Source of the DNA: an uncultured Lachnospiraceae bacterium | GTDB lineage: Bacteria > Bacillota_A > Clostridia > Lachnospirales > Lachnospiraceae | NCBI GenBank assembly: GCA_902773195.1 | Contig: CACYDL010000141.1 | Coordinates: forward strand, 1-6,014 | Direction: 5' to 3' | Length of the DNA stretch: 6,014 bases | In this document: piece by piece, positions 1 to 5,896 of the stretch | How the letters are laid out: the number at the start of each line of letters is the position of its first letter | Position numbering within the stretch: the stretch's first letter is position 1 | Notes under the pieces: model-generated | Told to the model about the DNA's origin: nothing | The model's input: the letters and a program-made list of their open reading frames with translations, nothing else | The model's database searches: none | Program-made: the position numbers and the translations under genes

Positions 1-63
1 GAGAGAATCAGCAGGTATTATAAAGCATGTTCCGGCAAAGGGCAAACGAAAGTCCGGGGGACC

Positions 64-88
64 GCTTTGCTGTCTGCTTTGCTTGTCT
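64..88 (+). repeat. Short tandem repeat in the adenine deaminase leader
   Basis: Two adjacent near-identical units, GCTTTGCTGTCT (64-75) and GCTTTGCTTGTCT (76-88), differ by one inserted T. The GCAAAG at 35-40 is complementary to the CTTTGC in either unit, so the leader could form two alternative pairings. A small hairpin, GTCC/GGAC with a GGG loop (52-62), lies between. The repeat also overlaps the -35 box of the promoter candidate at 83-111. Whether it regulates anything is unknown. Confidence 0.45.
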
Positions 89-111
89 GTGCCGCGAAAA
101 TCCTTTATGAT
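83..111 (+). promoter_or_regulatory. Candidate sigma-70-type promoter for adenine deaminase
   Basis: TTGTCT (83-88) and TATGAT (106-111) are separated by exactly 17 bp and match the -35 and -10 consensus at 4/6 and 5/6 positions. Transcription would start near 118, giving a leader of about 50 nt that holds the ribosome binding site. A second, upstream -10-like TATTAT (16-21) would need a -35 box outside the window, so a longer leader is possible. Confidence 0.4.
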
Positions 112-155
112 AAATGAATCAGAATTACTCATTGTCCGTTTCAGGGATTCAGGCA

Positions 156-161
156 AAGGAG
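156..161 (+). promoter_or_regulatory. Ribosome binding site that fixes the adenine deaminase start
   Basis: AAGGAG, eight bases before the ATG at 170, is a strong Shine-Dalgarno sequence. The same frame stays open upstream to a TTG at 83, but the 29 extra residues do not resemble the family N-terminus and the TTG has no good binding site. The start at 170 is therefore preferred. Confidence 0.85.
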
Positions 162-169
162 AGACGCAT

Positions 170-1975
170 ATGCTGAACAAGTTCTGTAAAAAGCCGCTCT
201 ATGAAGTAACCAGGACCATGGCGATGGTCGCCACGGGCGCCCGGAAGGCCGACCTGGTCATCCGGAACGCCAGGCTCGTCAATGTCTGCACCGCGGAGAT
301 CCAGGAGGGGATCGATGTGGCGGTCGCGGAAGGGAGGATCGCGCTCGTCGGCGACGCGGCGCACTGCATCGGGGAACACACAAAGGTGATCGACGCGGAC
401 GGCCAGTATATCGCGCCGGGCTTCATGGACGCGCATATTCATGTCGAGTCGGCCATGATCAGCGTAGGGGAATACGCGAGAGCGGTCGTTCCGCACGGGA
501 CGACGGGCATTTTTATGGATCCTCACGAAATCTGCAACGTCTGCGGGCTTGAGGGCGTGAAGGTGATGATCGAGGACGCGAAGCGGGCGCCTCTTAAGGC
601 CATGTCCAATGCGCCGTCCTGCGTCCCCGCGGTCGCGGGCTTTGAGGACACCGGTTCCTTCGTCGGCCCGGAGGAGATCCGGGAGATGATGACCTGGGAC
701 GGGATCATGGGACTCGGAGAGATGATGAGCTTCCCCAATGTGCTGAACGCCAATGAGCACATCCACGGGGAACTGGCGGAGACGCTGAAGTCCGACAATA
801 TTATTACGGGCCACTACTCTGTTCCGGAGACCGGCCCCGGCCTCAACGCCTACATCGCGTCGGGCGTCCGGTGCTGTCACGAGTCGACGAGGGCGGAGGA
901 TGTGCTCGAGAAAATGCGCCGCGGCATGTACGCCCTGATGCGCTACGGCAGCGCCTGGCACGATATGCCCGTCATTATCCGGGCCATTTTGGATAATCAT
1001 ATCGATGACCGCTATGCGTGTCTCATTTCGGATGATACACATCCGGACACGCTGGTCGTTGACGGACATCTCGATCACATCGTGCGCTGCGCCGTAAAGG
1101 AGGGGCTGGATCCGATCAAGGCGATTCAGTATGTGACGATCAACCCGGCGACCTGCTTCCGGATGGATCACGAGATGGGAAGCATCGCGCCCGGAAAATG
1201 CGCGGACATCGTGTTCTTTGACGACCTCAATGATATCCGCATCACGCGCACGATCATCGACGGCGATGTGGTCGCGGAGGACGGGAAGCTGACCGTGGAG
1301 ATCGGAAAGGCCGCTTTCCCGGATTTCGTCTGCGACACCATGCACGTGGGCGAAACCATCACGGCCGGCAGCTTCCGGATCGAGGCGCCGGAGAGCGCGA
1401 AGGAAGCCGGCAGCGTAAAGACGCGCGTGATGGAGATTATCCCGAATCATGTCGGAAATTATGAGCGAATCATGGATCTCAGGGTCTCTGACGGTGCCGT
1501 GGAAGCAGATCCGGAGCAGGATGTCCTCAAGATGTTCGTCTTCGAGCGCCATCACGCGACGGGAACGAGGGGATGCGGCTTCGTGAAGGGCTTCGGCTTT
1601 AAGAAGGGCGCCATGGCGCAGACGGTGGCGCACGACGCCCACAATCTTCTGGTCGCGGGCACAAATGACGCGGACATGGCTCTTGCGGCCAACACCCTCA
1701 TCGAGTGCGGGGGCGGCATGTGCGCGGTCGCGGACGGCAAGGTGCTCGCGCTCGTCCCCCTGCCGATCGCCGGTCTCATGAGCGACCTCCCGGTAGAGGA
1801 AATGGCGGAGAAGATCGCAGGTCTCAGCGAGGCCTGGAAGGAAATGGGCTGCGTCATCAATTCCCCCTACATGACCATGGCTCTCATTCCGCTGGCCTGT
1901 CTTCCCGAGCTGCGTCTCACAAACCGCGGGCTCGTCGACTGCCGCACCTTCAGTTTTGTTGACCTGTTTGTGTGA
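170..1975 (+). CDS. ade: Adenine deaminase
   Basis: Hydrolyses adenine to hypoxanthine and ammonia in cytosolic purine salvage. The 601-residue product belongs to the COG1001 branch of the metal-dependent amidohydrolases, and is slightly longer than the usual 570-590 residues. After a small N-terminal beta domain (ADLVIRNARLVNV, about 27-39) comes the metal-binding HIHVES motif (H89, H91, E93). Then follow MGLGEMMS with E184, GHYSVP with H215, and SDDTHPDTL near residues 287-295, whose aspartate is expected to be catalytic. TINPA and GSIAPGKCADIV are typical of the end of the barrel. The family-specific C-terminal domain (about 415-601) is complete, with AHDAHNLLVAG and a closing PELRLTNRGLVD. 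It is first in a likely two-gene transcript with the GtrA-like gene 51 bp downstream, since no terminator is visible between them. No purine riboswitch was seen in the leader. The family assignment is secure; a different purine substrate cannot be excluded. Confidence 0.95.
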   Translation: MLNKFCKKPLYEVTRTMAMVATGARKADLVIRNARLVNVCTAEIQEGIDVAVAEGRIALVGDAAHCIGEHTKVIDADGQYIAPGFMDAHIHVESAMISVGEYARAVVPHGTTGIFMDPHEICNVCGLEGVKVMIEDAKRAPLKAMSNAPSCVPAVAGFEDTGSFVGPEEIREMMTWDGIMGLGEMMSFPNVLNANEHIHGELAETLKSDNIITGHYSVPETGPGLNAYIASGVRCCHESTRAEDVLEKMRRGMYALMRYGSAWHDMPVIIRAILDNHIDDRYACLISDDTHPDTLVVDGHLDHIVRCAVKEGLDPIKAIQYVTINPATCFRMDHEMGSIAPGKCADIVFFDDLNDIRITRTIIDGDVVAEDGKLTVEIGKAAFPDFVCDTMHVGETITAGSFRIEAPESAKEAGSVKTRVMEIIPNHVGNYERIMDLRVSDGAVEADPEQDVLKMFVFERHHATGTRGCGFVKGFGFKKGAMAQTVAHDAHNLLVAGTNDADMALAANTLIECGGGMCAVADGKVLALVPLPIAGLMSDLPVEEMAEKIAGLSEAWKEMGCVINSPYMTMALIPLACLPELRLTNRGLVDCRTFSFVDLFV

Positions 1976-2026
1976 AATGAGCCCGACTGATAAATACAGA
2001 ATTCACCGGAGGAGCTGCGGGACAGG

Positions 2027-2446
2027 ATGAACGTGATCGCTGACTATTTTATTGCATTTCTCAAAAAATACCGTTCTTTGCTGCTGTACGGCATTTTCGG
2101 GGTTCTGACGACGGTCGTCAATTTTTTAGTGTATTATCTGCTGGCGCACCTCCTCGGGGTCAATATCACACTCTCCACTGCTGCGGCCTGGGCCGCGGCA
2201 GTGCTCTTCGCCTATCTGACCAACCGGAAATGGGTGTTCTCCAGCTCCGCGTCCGGCGCGGGAGAAATCGGAAGAGAGCTTCTCTCCTTTGTTCTGTGCA
2301 GGGTCGGGACCGGTCTTCTGGATCTGGCGATTATGTTTGTCTTCGCGGACCTGCTCTCCTTCCATGATCTGGTCGTCAAGATCTGCTCCAATATTCTGGT
2401 GATTATTCTGAATTATGTCGCAAGCAAATTGGTCATTTTCAAGTGA
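2027..2446 (+). CDS. GtrA-family small membrane protein
   Basis: A 139-residue, very hydrophobic protein with about four membrane-spanning helices (roughly 18-43, 49-65, 84-110 and 116-137), as in GtrA/DPMS-like proteins. The second helix is followed by NRKWVF (66-71), and the C-terminus repeats a similar pattern, NYVASKLVIF (129-138). This N-[RY]...VF signature at both places is typical of the family. GtrA proteins are thought to move or position polyprenyl-linked sugars across the membrane for cell-envelope glycosylation. No glycosyltransferase partner is visible here, so the substrate is unknown. The start is ATG at 2027. Its best binding site, GGAGGAG at 2008-2014, is 12 bases away, longer than ideal, which may lower translation; no in-frame ATG, GTG or TTG lies between them. 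The stop codon abuts an intrinsic terminator, so this is the last gene of its transcript. Confidence 0.88.
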   Translation: MNVIADYFIAFLKKYRSLLLYGIFGVLTTVVNFLVYYLLAHLLGVNITLSTAAAWAAAVLFAYLTNRKWVFSSSASGAGEIGRELLSFVLCRVGTGLLDLAIMFVFADLLSFHDLVVKICSNILVIILNYVASKLVIFK

Positions 2447-2470
2447 GCCGGCAGCCGCCGGCTTTTTCTT
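2446..2470 (+). terminator. Intrinsic terminator after the GtrA-like gene
   Basis: A perfect 7-bp GC-rich stem, AGCCGGC (2446-2452) and GCCGGCT (2457-2463), with an AGCC loop, is followed by TTTTTCTT (2463-2470). The first stem base is the last base of the stop codon. The T run lies only on the plus-strand side, so it should stop plus-strand transcripts and not those arriving on the minus strand. Confidence 0.88.
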
Positions 2471-2537
2471 GGTAAGGCATGTTTCCGAAGCGAATTTTTC
2501 GTGTTCCGAAAAATGAGCCGGAAACATGCCTTACCAA
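2469..2537. repeat. Long palindromic element with perfect 19-bp arms
   Basis: TTGGTAAGGCATGTTTCCG (2469-2487) is the exact reverse complement of 2519-2537. Inside, ATTTTTCG (2494-2501) pairs with CGAAAAAT (2507-2514) around a TGTTC loop. The unpaired strips between the two stems are 6 and 4 bases. The whole 69-bp stretch can fold as one long hairpin on either strand. No T run follows on either strand, so it is not a standard intrinsic terminator. It starts inside the T run of the GtrA terminator and ends where the hydrolase-like remnant loses its similarity. This suggests a REP- or MITE-like mobile palindrome or the scar of one. No transposase and no clear target-site duplication is visible. 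Confidence 0.8.
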
Positions 2538-2631
2538 CAAGAGGACGCGGCTTCGCGCAAGCCGCGCCCGGTGTATAGAGTCTGCCGAAGAGCATGTGCC
2601 CTTCCGAGTCGATCTTCAGTTCTTCAGTCAC
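2536..2631 (-). pseudogene. Truncated alpha/beta-hydrolase-like gene (N-terminal remnant)
   Basis: A GTG at 2631-2629 lies five bases after a strong AAAGGAGAGG binding site (2637-2646 on the plus strand). It opens a frame beginning MTEELKIDSEGHMLFGRLY, then TP and, after a short stretch, KPRPLV. This looks like the first strand region of alpha/beta hydrolases of the dienelactone-hydrolase/esterase type, where the next residues should be VxxHGxxG. Instead the frame runs into the palindromic element after about residue 32. It continues only through the palindrome and the antisense of the GtrA gene to a stop at 2413 (72 codons in all). The oxyanion-loop HG, the GxSxG nucleophile elbow and the catalytic Asp and His are all absent. 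It sits 64 bp downstream of the acetyltransferase in the same direction, so it was probably the last gene of that operon. The family call rests on a short N-terminus and is moderate; truncation is clear if the call is right. Confidence 0.6.
2546..2566 (-). terminator. Hairpin that may end the minus-strand operon
   Basis: CGCGGCTT (2546-2553) and AAGCCGCG (2559-2566) form a perfect 8-bp GC-rich stem with a 5-base loop. Read on the minus strand it is followed by TCCTCTTGTT, a poor but pyrimidine-rich tail. It is the best stop signal visible for the minus-strand cluster. It lies inside the reading frame of the truncated hydrolase, so it may be only a GC-rich coding coincidence. Confidence 0.3.
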
Positions 2632-2695
2632 AGCTGCCTCTCCTTTCCGCGGTTCTCCGTACTTCCGGTTATGCCCGGACTGCAGATAACGGCGG

Positions 2696-3262
2696 TCATA
2701 TCTCTCTGATTACTTTCGCGGGAACCCCTCCGGCGATGACGTCCCGGGGAACGTCCCGGGTCACAACGGCTCCCGCCGCAATCACCGCGTGATCTCCGAT
2801 CGTGACGCCCTTCGTAATAACGGCACCCGCCCCGATCCACACCCGCTTTCCGATCCGGATCGGTGCGGGATGAAGAATATGCCTTCTGTCGGGGCTGATA
2901 TCGTGATCCAGTGTCGCCAGCACGACATTGTGGCCGATGAGGGCCTCATCGCCTATGTAAATTCCGCCCTGATCCTGAAATCTGCATCCGGAATTGATGA
3001 ACACGTGATCTCCGACCGTGATATTTTTTCCGAAATCCGTATAAAACGGCAGTTCCAGCCTGAGGCCTGTTCCGACCGGCTTCGCGGTGATCCTGGCGAA
3101 CAGCTCCGCGATCTCCGCCTCGTCCTCGTGCCAGACGTGATTGAGCTCATACAGGAGGCGCCGGTTCTCCCTGATGCATTCCCTCATGGCGAGAACTATT
3201 TCCGGATCCTCTCCGAAATCTCCGCCCCTGTCAAAGTAGTCAAGCAGCGCGTGAATATCCAT
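2696..3262 (-). CDS. Sugar O-acetyltransferase, maltose/galactoside acetyltransferase type
   Basis: Transfers acetyl from acetyl-CoA to a hydroxyl of a sugar or similar small acceptor in the cytosol. The 188-residue length is normal for the LacA/Maa branch of left-handed parallel beta-helix enzymes. The N-terminal helical part (about 1-60) includes the [10 protein letters not shown] segment expected of the maltose acetyltransferase cap. Hexapeptide turns follow from about residue 81: [55 protein letters not shown]. The ending, [11 protein letters not shown], is the usual family C-terminus. H120 in ATLDHD matches the position of the catalytic histidine. The ATG at 3262 is preceded by AGGAG (3271-3275) at eight bases. 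Only 15 bp separate it from the VanY-like gene upstream, so the two are almost certainly co-transcribed. The real acceptor cannot be told from sequence; such enzymes often act as general sugar detoxifiers. Confidence 0.92.
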   Translation of the reverse strand: MDIHALLDYFDRGGDFGEDPEIVLAMRECIRENRRLLYELNHVWHEDEAEIAELFARITAKPVGTGLRLELPFYTDFGKNITVGDHVFINSGCRFQDQGGIYIGDEALIGHNVVLATLDHDISPDRRHILHPAPIRIGKRVWIGAGAVITKGVTIGDHAVIAAGAVVTRDVPRDVIAGGVPAKVIREI

Positions 3263-3277
3263 ATCCCTTTCTCCTGT

Positions 3278-4234
3278 TCACAGCTTCACGGTCACAATCA
3301 CGCCCCCGCAGTTATCCCCGGATACGGTGTACGCCCCCTCCGGCTCCGGACAGGGCCCGTCCGTATAGAAGATCTGCCAGCTCCGTCCCTCCGCTTCGAC
3401 GGACAGCGGCTCCTCCGGTGACGTGGTGTCCTTCAGACGGGCGAGGTACTCTTCCAGACAGAGATCGTTGGCGTACATATACGCCGCGTGGGGAATGCCG
3501 ACATAGCGGAAGTGCCAGGCCTCGTTGCTGATCCCGGTGATCTCCGTCTTGTTCTCGGCGTAGCGCCGGACGAAGCCGTAGTGATGCGCGTGCTCCGCCA
3601 TCCAGACGGCATTCTCGCTCTCGGAGAATGTCCCCTCGCTCTCATCCTCATAAATAATGCCGAGGTCGAGCGCGAGGCCGGTGTGGTGCTCGCTGAAGCC
3701 GGGCACCGCGACGTACTTCTCCGCGTACTCCTCCCCGTACAGCTCCTCCATCTCGTCCCACACATTCTGCTGGTACTCCTCCGACCGCCAGGCGCTGCTC
3801 ACGGAGGTATACTCCGTCCCCATCGCCTCGTCGCAGTCCCGGATCATGGCGTCAAGCGCGGGCATGATCTCCGAGGAAAGCTTCATCTCCTCTCCGGAAA
3901 CCGGATAATCGTATGTCTGGGCCTCCCGGATCACGGTGAGCGGAAGATCCGCGTTCGCCTCAAAATCGTAGGCGTGGTCCGCGTTCACGAGGATGAGATC
4001 GCCGGCGCGGGTCTGCTCTTCGGTGAAGCTGAGCTCCCTGACAGGCGGCGCCTCCGTCACCTGCGGCACTTCCGGCGCGGCCTGGTCCCCCGCCGGGCCG
4101 GCCTGCGCTTCCGCCGGACTGCCGTCCCCGTCCGCGTATATGACCTTTTTGCCGCACCCCGAAGCGGATACGGACAACAGGAAAATGAGCAGAATACAGC
4201 AGATCTTTTTGAATCTGACCGATTGATATGTCAT
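3278..4234 (-). CDS. VanY-like D-alanyl-D-alanine carboxypeptidase lipoprotein (peptidase M15)
   Basis: Zinc peptidase predicted to cut the terminal D-Ala from peptidoglycan stem peptides outside the membrane. The 318-residue product starts with a basic N-region (RFKK), a hydrophobic core (11-23) and a lipobox-like ASGC, so C27 is probably lipidated. A low-complexity Ala/Pro/Glu/Gln linker (about 38-65) would hold the enzyme away from the membrane. The M15B domain spans about 75-260. It has SSAWRSEEYQ (146-155), then PGFSEHHTGLALDLG with zinc ligands H183 and D190, then EAWHFRYVG with catalytic E238 and third ligand H241. A tail of about 50 residues (268-318), with WQIFYTD and C295/C309, follows the peptidase core; its role is unknown. 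The start is supported by AAGGAG (4240-4245) five bases before ATG. It lies 27 bp after the DUF2130 gene and 15 bp before the acetyltransferase. Nothing nearby (no VanS/R/H/A/X) suggests glycopeptide resistance, so a housekeeping wall-trimming role is more likely. Confidence 0.93.
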   Translation of the reverse strand: MTYQSVRFKKICCILLIFLLSVSASGCGKKVIYADGDGSPAEAQAGPAGDQAAPEVPQVTEAPPVRELSFTEEQTRAGDLILVNADHAYDFEANADLPLTVIREAQTYDYPVSGEEMKLSSEIMPALDAMIRDCDEAMGTEYTSVSSAWRSEEYQQNVWDEMEELYGEEYAEKYVAVPGFSEHHTGLALDLGIIYEDESEGTFSESENAVWMAEHAHHYGFVRRYAENKTEITGISNEAWHFRYVGIPHAAYMYANDLCLEEYLARLKDTTSPEEPLSVEAEGRSWQIFYTDGPCPEPEGAYTVSGDNCGGVIVTVKL

Positions 4235-4261
4235 AGAATCTCCTTCTTTGTTCCGCGCCTC

Positions 4262-5791
4262 TTACTTGATCTCCACGCCGGCGTCCTCAAACTTCTCCCG
4301 CATCGTCGGGTTGCCCCGGACGAGGCGCTTGATGGTGAGGTCCTCCGCCTTGTCGTTGGCCAGGCGCAGATTGTTCTCCGACGAGAGCAGCGAGGCCTTG
4401 ATCTTCTGCAGGTGCTCGATGGACTTGTCGATCTCGTCGATCGCCTCGTGAAACCTGCGGCTTGCCAGCTCATAGTTCCGCGAAAAACGGCTCTTGAAAT
4501 CCGCCAGCTTCTCACTGAAGGCCTCCACGTCCAGGTTCTGATTCCGGACGAGCTCCAGCTCCCTGCGGGCCTCCAGAGAGGACCTGGACGCATTTTTAAG
4601 AAGCGTGATGAGCGGGATGAAAAACTGGGGCCGGATCACGTACATCTTCGGGTAGCGGTGCGACACGTCCACGATCCCCGCGTTGTAGTAGTCGCTGTCC
4701 GTCTCGAGCAGGGACACAAGGACCGCGTACTCGCAGCCCTTCTCATTCCGGTCCTTGTCCAGCTTTTTGAAAAAGTCCTCGTTCCTGTGCTTGGAGGCGG
4801 TCTCGTCCATCTCGTTCTTCATCTCGAACATGATGGAAATGTACTCAATCCCGTCCTCGTAGTCGCGGAAGATATAGTCCCCCTTGCTGCCGCTCCGCGC
4901 GTCGTTGTCCTTCTCAAAATACGCGTCCGGAAATGCGGCCGCCCTGATCAGATTAAACTCCGTCTCGCAGTGCTGCTCCAGGCTCTCCCCCACCATCTTT
5001 GTGGAGAGGCGCGTCTTCATGTCCTTATAGAGCTGGATCTCGTCGTCCTTCTGCCGGACGATGATCCGGAGTTCGTTCTCCGCCTTCTCCTTCTGGCTGC
5101 GGAGCTCCGATTCGGACCTCTCCTTCAGGGTGCGGAGCTCCGTCTCAGACTTCTCCTTCAGGGCGCGGAGCTCTGTCTCCGACTTCTCCCTGAGAGCGCT
5201 CATCTCCAGCTCCTTCTTCTCGCGGAGCGAGGTGACCTCGAGACGGGCCTTCTCCTTCTCAGCCGCGAGGGCGGCCTCCGCCTTCTGCTTCTCCGCTGTA
5301 AGCGCGGTTTCCGCCTTCTGTTTCTCCGCCGTAAGTTCCGCCTTCGCCTTCTGCTTCTCCGCCGTAAGCTCCGCCTCCGCCTTCTGCTTCTCAGCCGTAA
5401 GGGCGGCCTCCGCCCGCTCCCTGCCGATCCGCAGCTCCCTGGTGGCGTTCTCAAGGGCGAGCGCCTGCTCGCTCTTCAGGGATTCCAGCTGAAGCGCCGC
5501 CTCCCGCTTCTGCGATTCAAGGCGGGCCTTCAGGTCCGCAATCTCGGACTCCCTGACGAGGACCAGCTTCTCCTGATCCCCCAGCGCCTCCCGGAGGGCA
5601 AGCTCCTTCTCCGCCTCCAGGGTCTCCCGCTGCGCGCGGAGAGCTGTCTCCTTCTCCCGGTTCATCCTCGACTCCTGGTCCAGGATCTCCATCCGGAATT
5701 CCTTATCTCTCACCTGCTTCACAATGGCCGCGTAGCCCGCCTCGTCAATCTGAAAGACTTCCCCGCAGCGGGGACACTTGATTTCCTGCAT
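4262..5791 (-). CDS. DUF2130 (COG4487) coiled-coil protein, possible nuclease
   Basis: A 509-residue cytosolic protein with no signal peptide or membrane segment. It opens with [16 protein letters not shown], a single CxxC knuckle (C6, C9), the usual start of DUF2130 proteins. A long, charged coiled coil follows (about 28-265), including at least eleven 11-residue repeats at 127-247. The conserved DUF2130 domain (about 265-400) contains GDYIFRD (304-310), FEMKNE (322-327), [23 protein letters not shown] (338-360) and [12 protein letters not shown] (384-395). A second helical stretch (405-475) closes the protein. The D305...E323-x-K325 pattern, with beta-strand-like flanks, resembles a PD-(D/E)XK nuclease core; that is inference, since function is not established here. 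The start is the ATG at 5791 with AAGGAG (5797-5802) five bases upstream. The longer open frame to 5974 would run through the divergent promoter region and is rejected. It is the first gene of the minus-strand cluster. Confidence 0.93.
   Translation of the reverse strand: MQEIKCPRCGEVFQIDEAGYAAIVKQVRDKEFRMEILDQESRMNREKETALRAQRETLEAEKELALREALGDQEKLVLVRESEIADLKARLESQKREAALQLESLKSEQALALENATRELRIGRERAEAALTAEKQKAEAELTAEKQKAKAELTAEKQKAETALTAEKQKAEAALAAEKEKARLEVTSLREKKELEMSALREKSETELRALKEKSETELRTLKERSESELRSQKEKAENELRIIVRQKDDEIQLYKDMKTRLSTKMVGESLEQHCETEFNLIRAAAFPDAYFEKDNDARSGSKGDYIFRDYEDGIEYISIMFEMKNEMDETASKHRNEDFFKKLDKDRNEKGCEYAVLVSLLETDSDYYNAGIVDVSHRYPKMYVIRPQFFIPLITLLKNASRSSLEARRELELVRNQNLDVEAFSEKLADFKSRFSRNYELASRRFHEAIDEIDKSIEHLQKIKASLLSSENNLRLANDKAEDLTIKRLVRGNPTMREKFEDAGVEIK
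5051..5413 (-). repeat. 33-bp coding repeats (eleven 11-residue units) in the DUF2130 gene
   Basis: Residues 127-247 divide without gaps into eleven 11-residue units. Five are near identical ([58 protein letters not shown] 5249-5413). Two transitional units follow ([22 protein letters not shown]). Then come three [15 protein letters not shown] units and a final [12 protein letters not shown] further degenerate unit, [11 protein letters not shown] (116-126), precedes them. Hendecads of this form make straight or slightly right-handed coiled coils. The DNA similarity among the first five suggests recent tandem duplication, so copy number may vary between strains. Confidence 0.88.
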
Positions 5792-5841
5792 ATCCGCTCC
5801 TTTTTGATTAACCGCAGCCGCTGTTGTTCCGGATTCATATC

Positions 5842-5850
5842 TGATACAAT
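5842..5850 (+). promoter_or_regulatory. Candidate extended -10 promoter for the PncC/CinA-type gene
   Basis: TGATACAAT is an extended -10 element (TG, one base, then TACAAT with 5/6 consensus matches). A weak -35-like TGTTGT lies at 5822-5827 with a 17-bp spacer. The predicted start near 5857 leaves a leader of about 40 nt ending in the strong AGGAGG at 5885-5890. The minus-strand promoter for the DUF2130 cluster must lie in the same 105-bp divergent gap (5792-5896), but I could not place it convincingly. Confidence 0.45.
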
Positions 5851-5896
5851 GATAACGCTGCTGCTGACATATCCCTGCCGAAACAGGAGGTTTTCC

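Noticed and set aside
34..70. c-di-GMP-I (GEMM) riboswitch, suggested by GGGCAAAC, GAAA and GGGGAC
   Set aside because: The pieces are too close together: there is no stem between GGCAAAC and GAAA, and the later conserved GACGCAAAGC segment and second helix are missing.
83..169. N-terminal extension of adenine deaminase to a TTG start
   Set aside because: The 29 residues are unlike the family N-terminus, the TTG lacks a good binding site, and a strong AAGGAG precedes the ATG at 170.
149..1642. 497-codon open frame on the minus strand opposite adenine deaminase
   Set aside because: It is fully antisense to a gene with clear family motifs, its translation is rich in Arg, His and Asp as expected of a GC-rich shadow frame, and it shows no recognisable domain.
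1959..1994. Internal promoter for the GtrA-like gene (TTGACC with GATAAA)
   Set aside because: The spacer is 24 bp, too long for a sigma-70-type promoter, and alternative pairings are weak.
2789..3421. 210-codon plus-strand open frame opposite the acetyltransferase and the VanY-like gene end
   Set aside because: It is antisense to two well-supported genes, crosses their intergenic gap, and has no recognisable domain.
3278..4234. Glycopeptide-resistance role for the VanY-like gene
   Set aside because: No VanH, VanA/B ligase, VanX or VanR/S gene is nearby, and M15B lipoproteins are common housekeeping genes in Clostridia.
5061..5492. 143-codon plus-strand frame rich in Ser, Phe and Ala repeats
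   Set aside because: It is the antisense image of the hendecad repeats in the DUF2130 gene, so its regularity comes from the coding strand.
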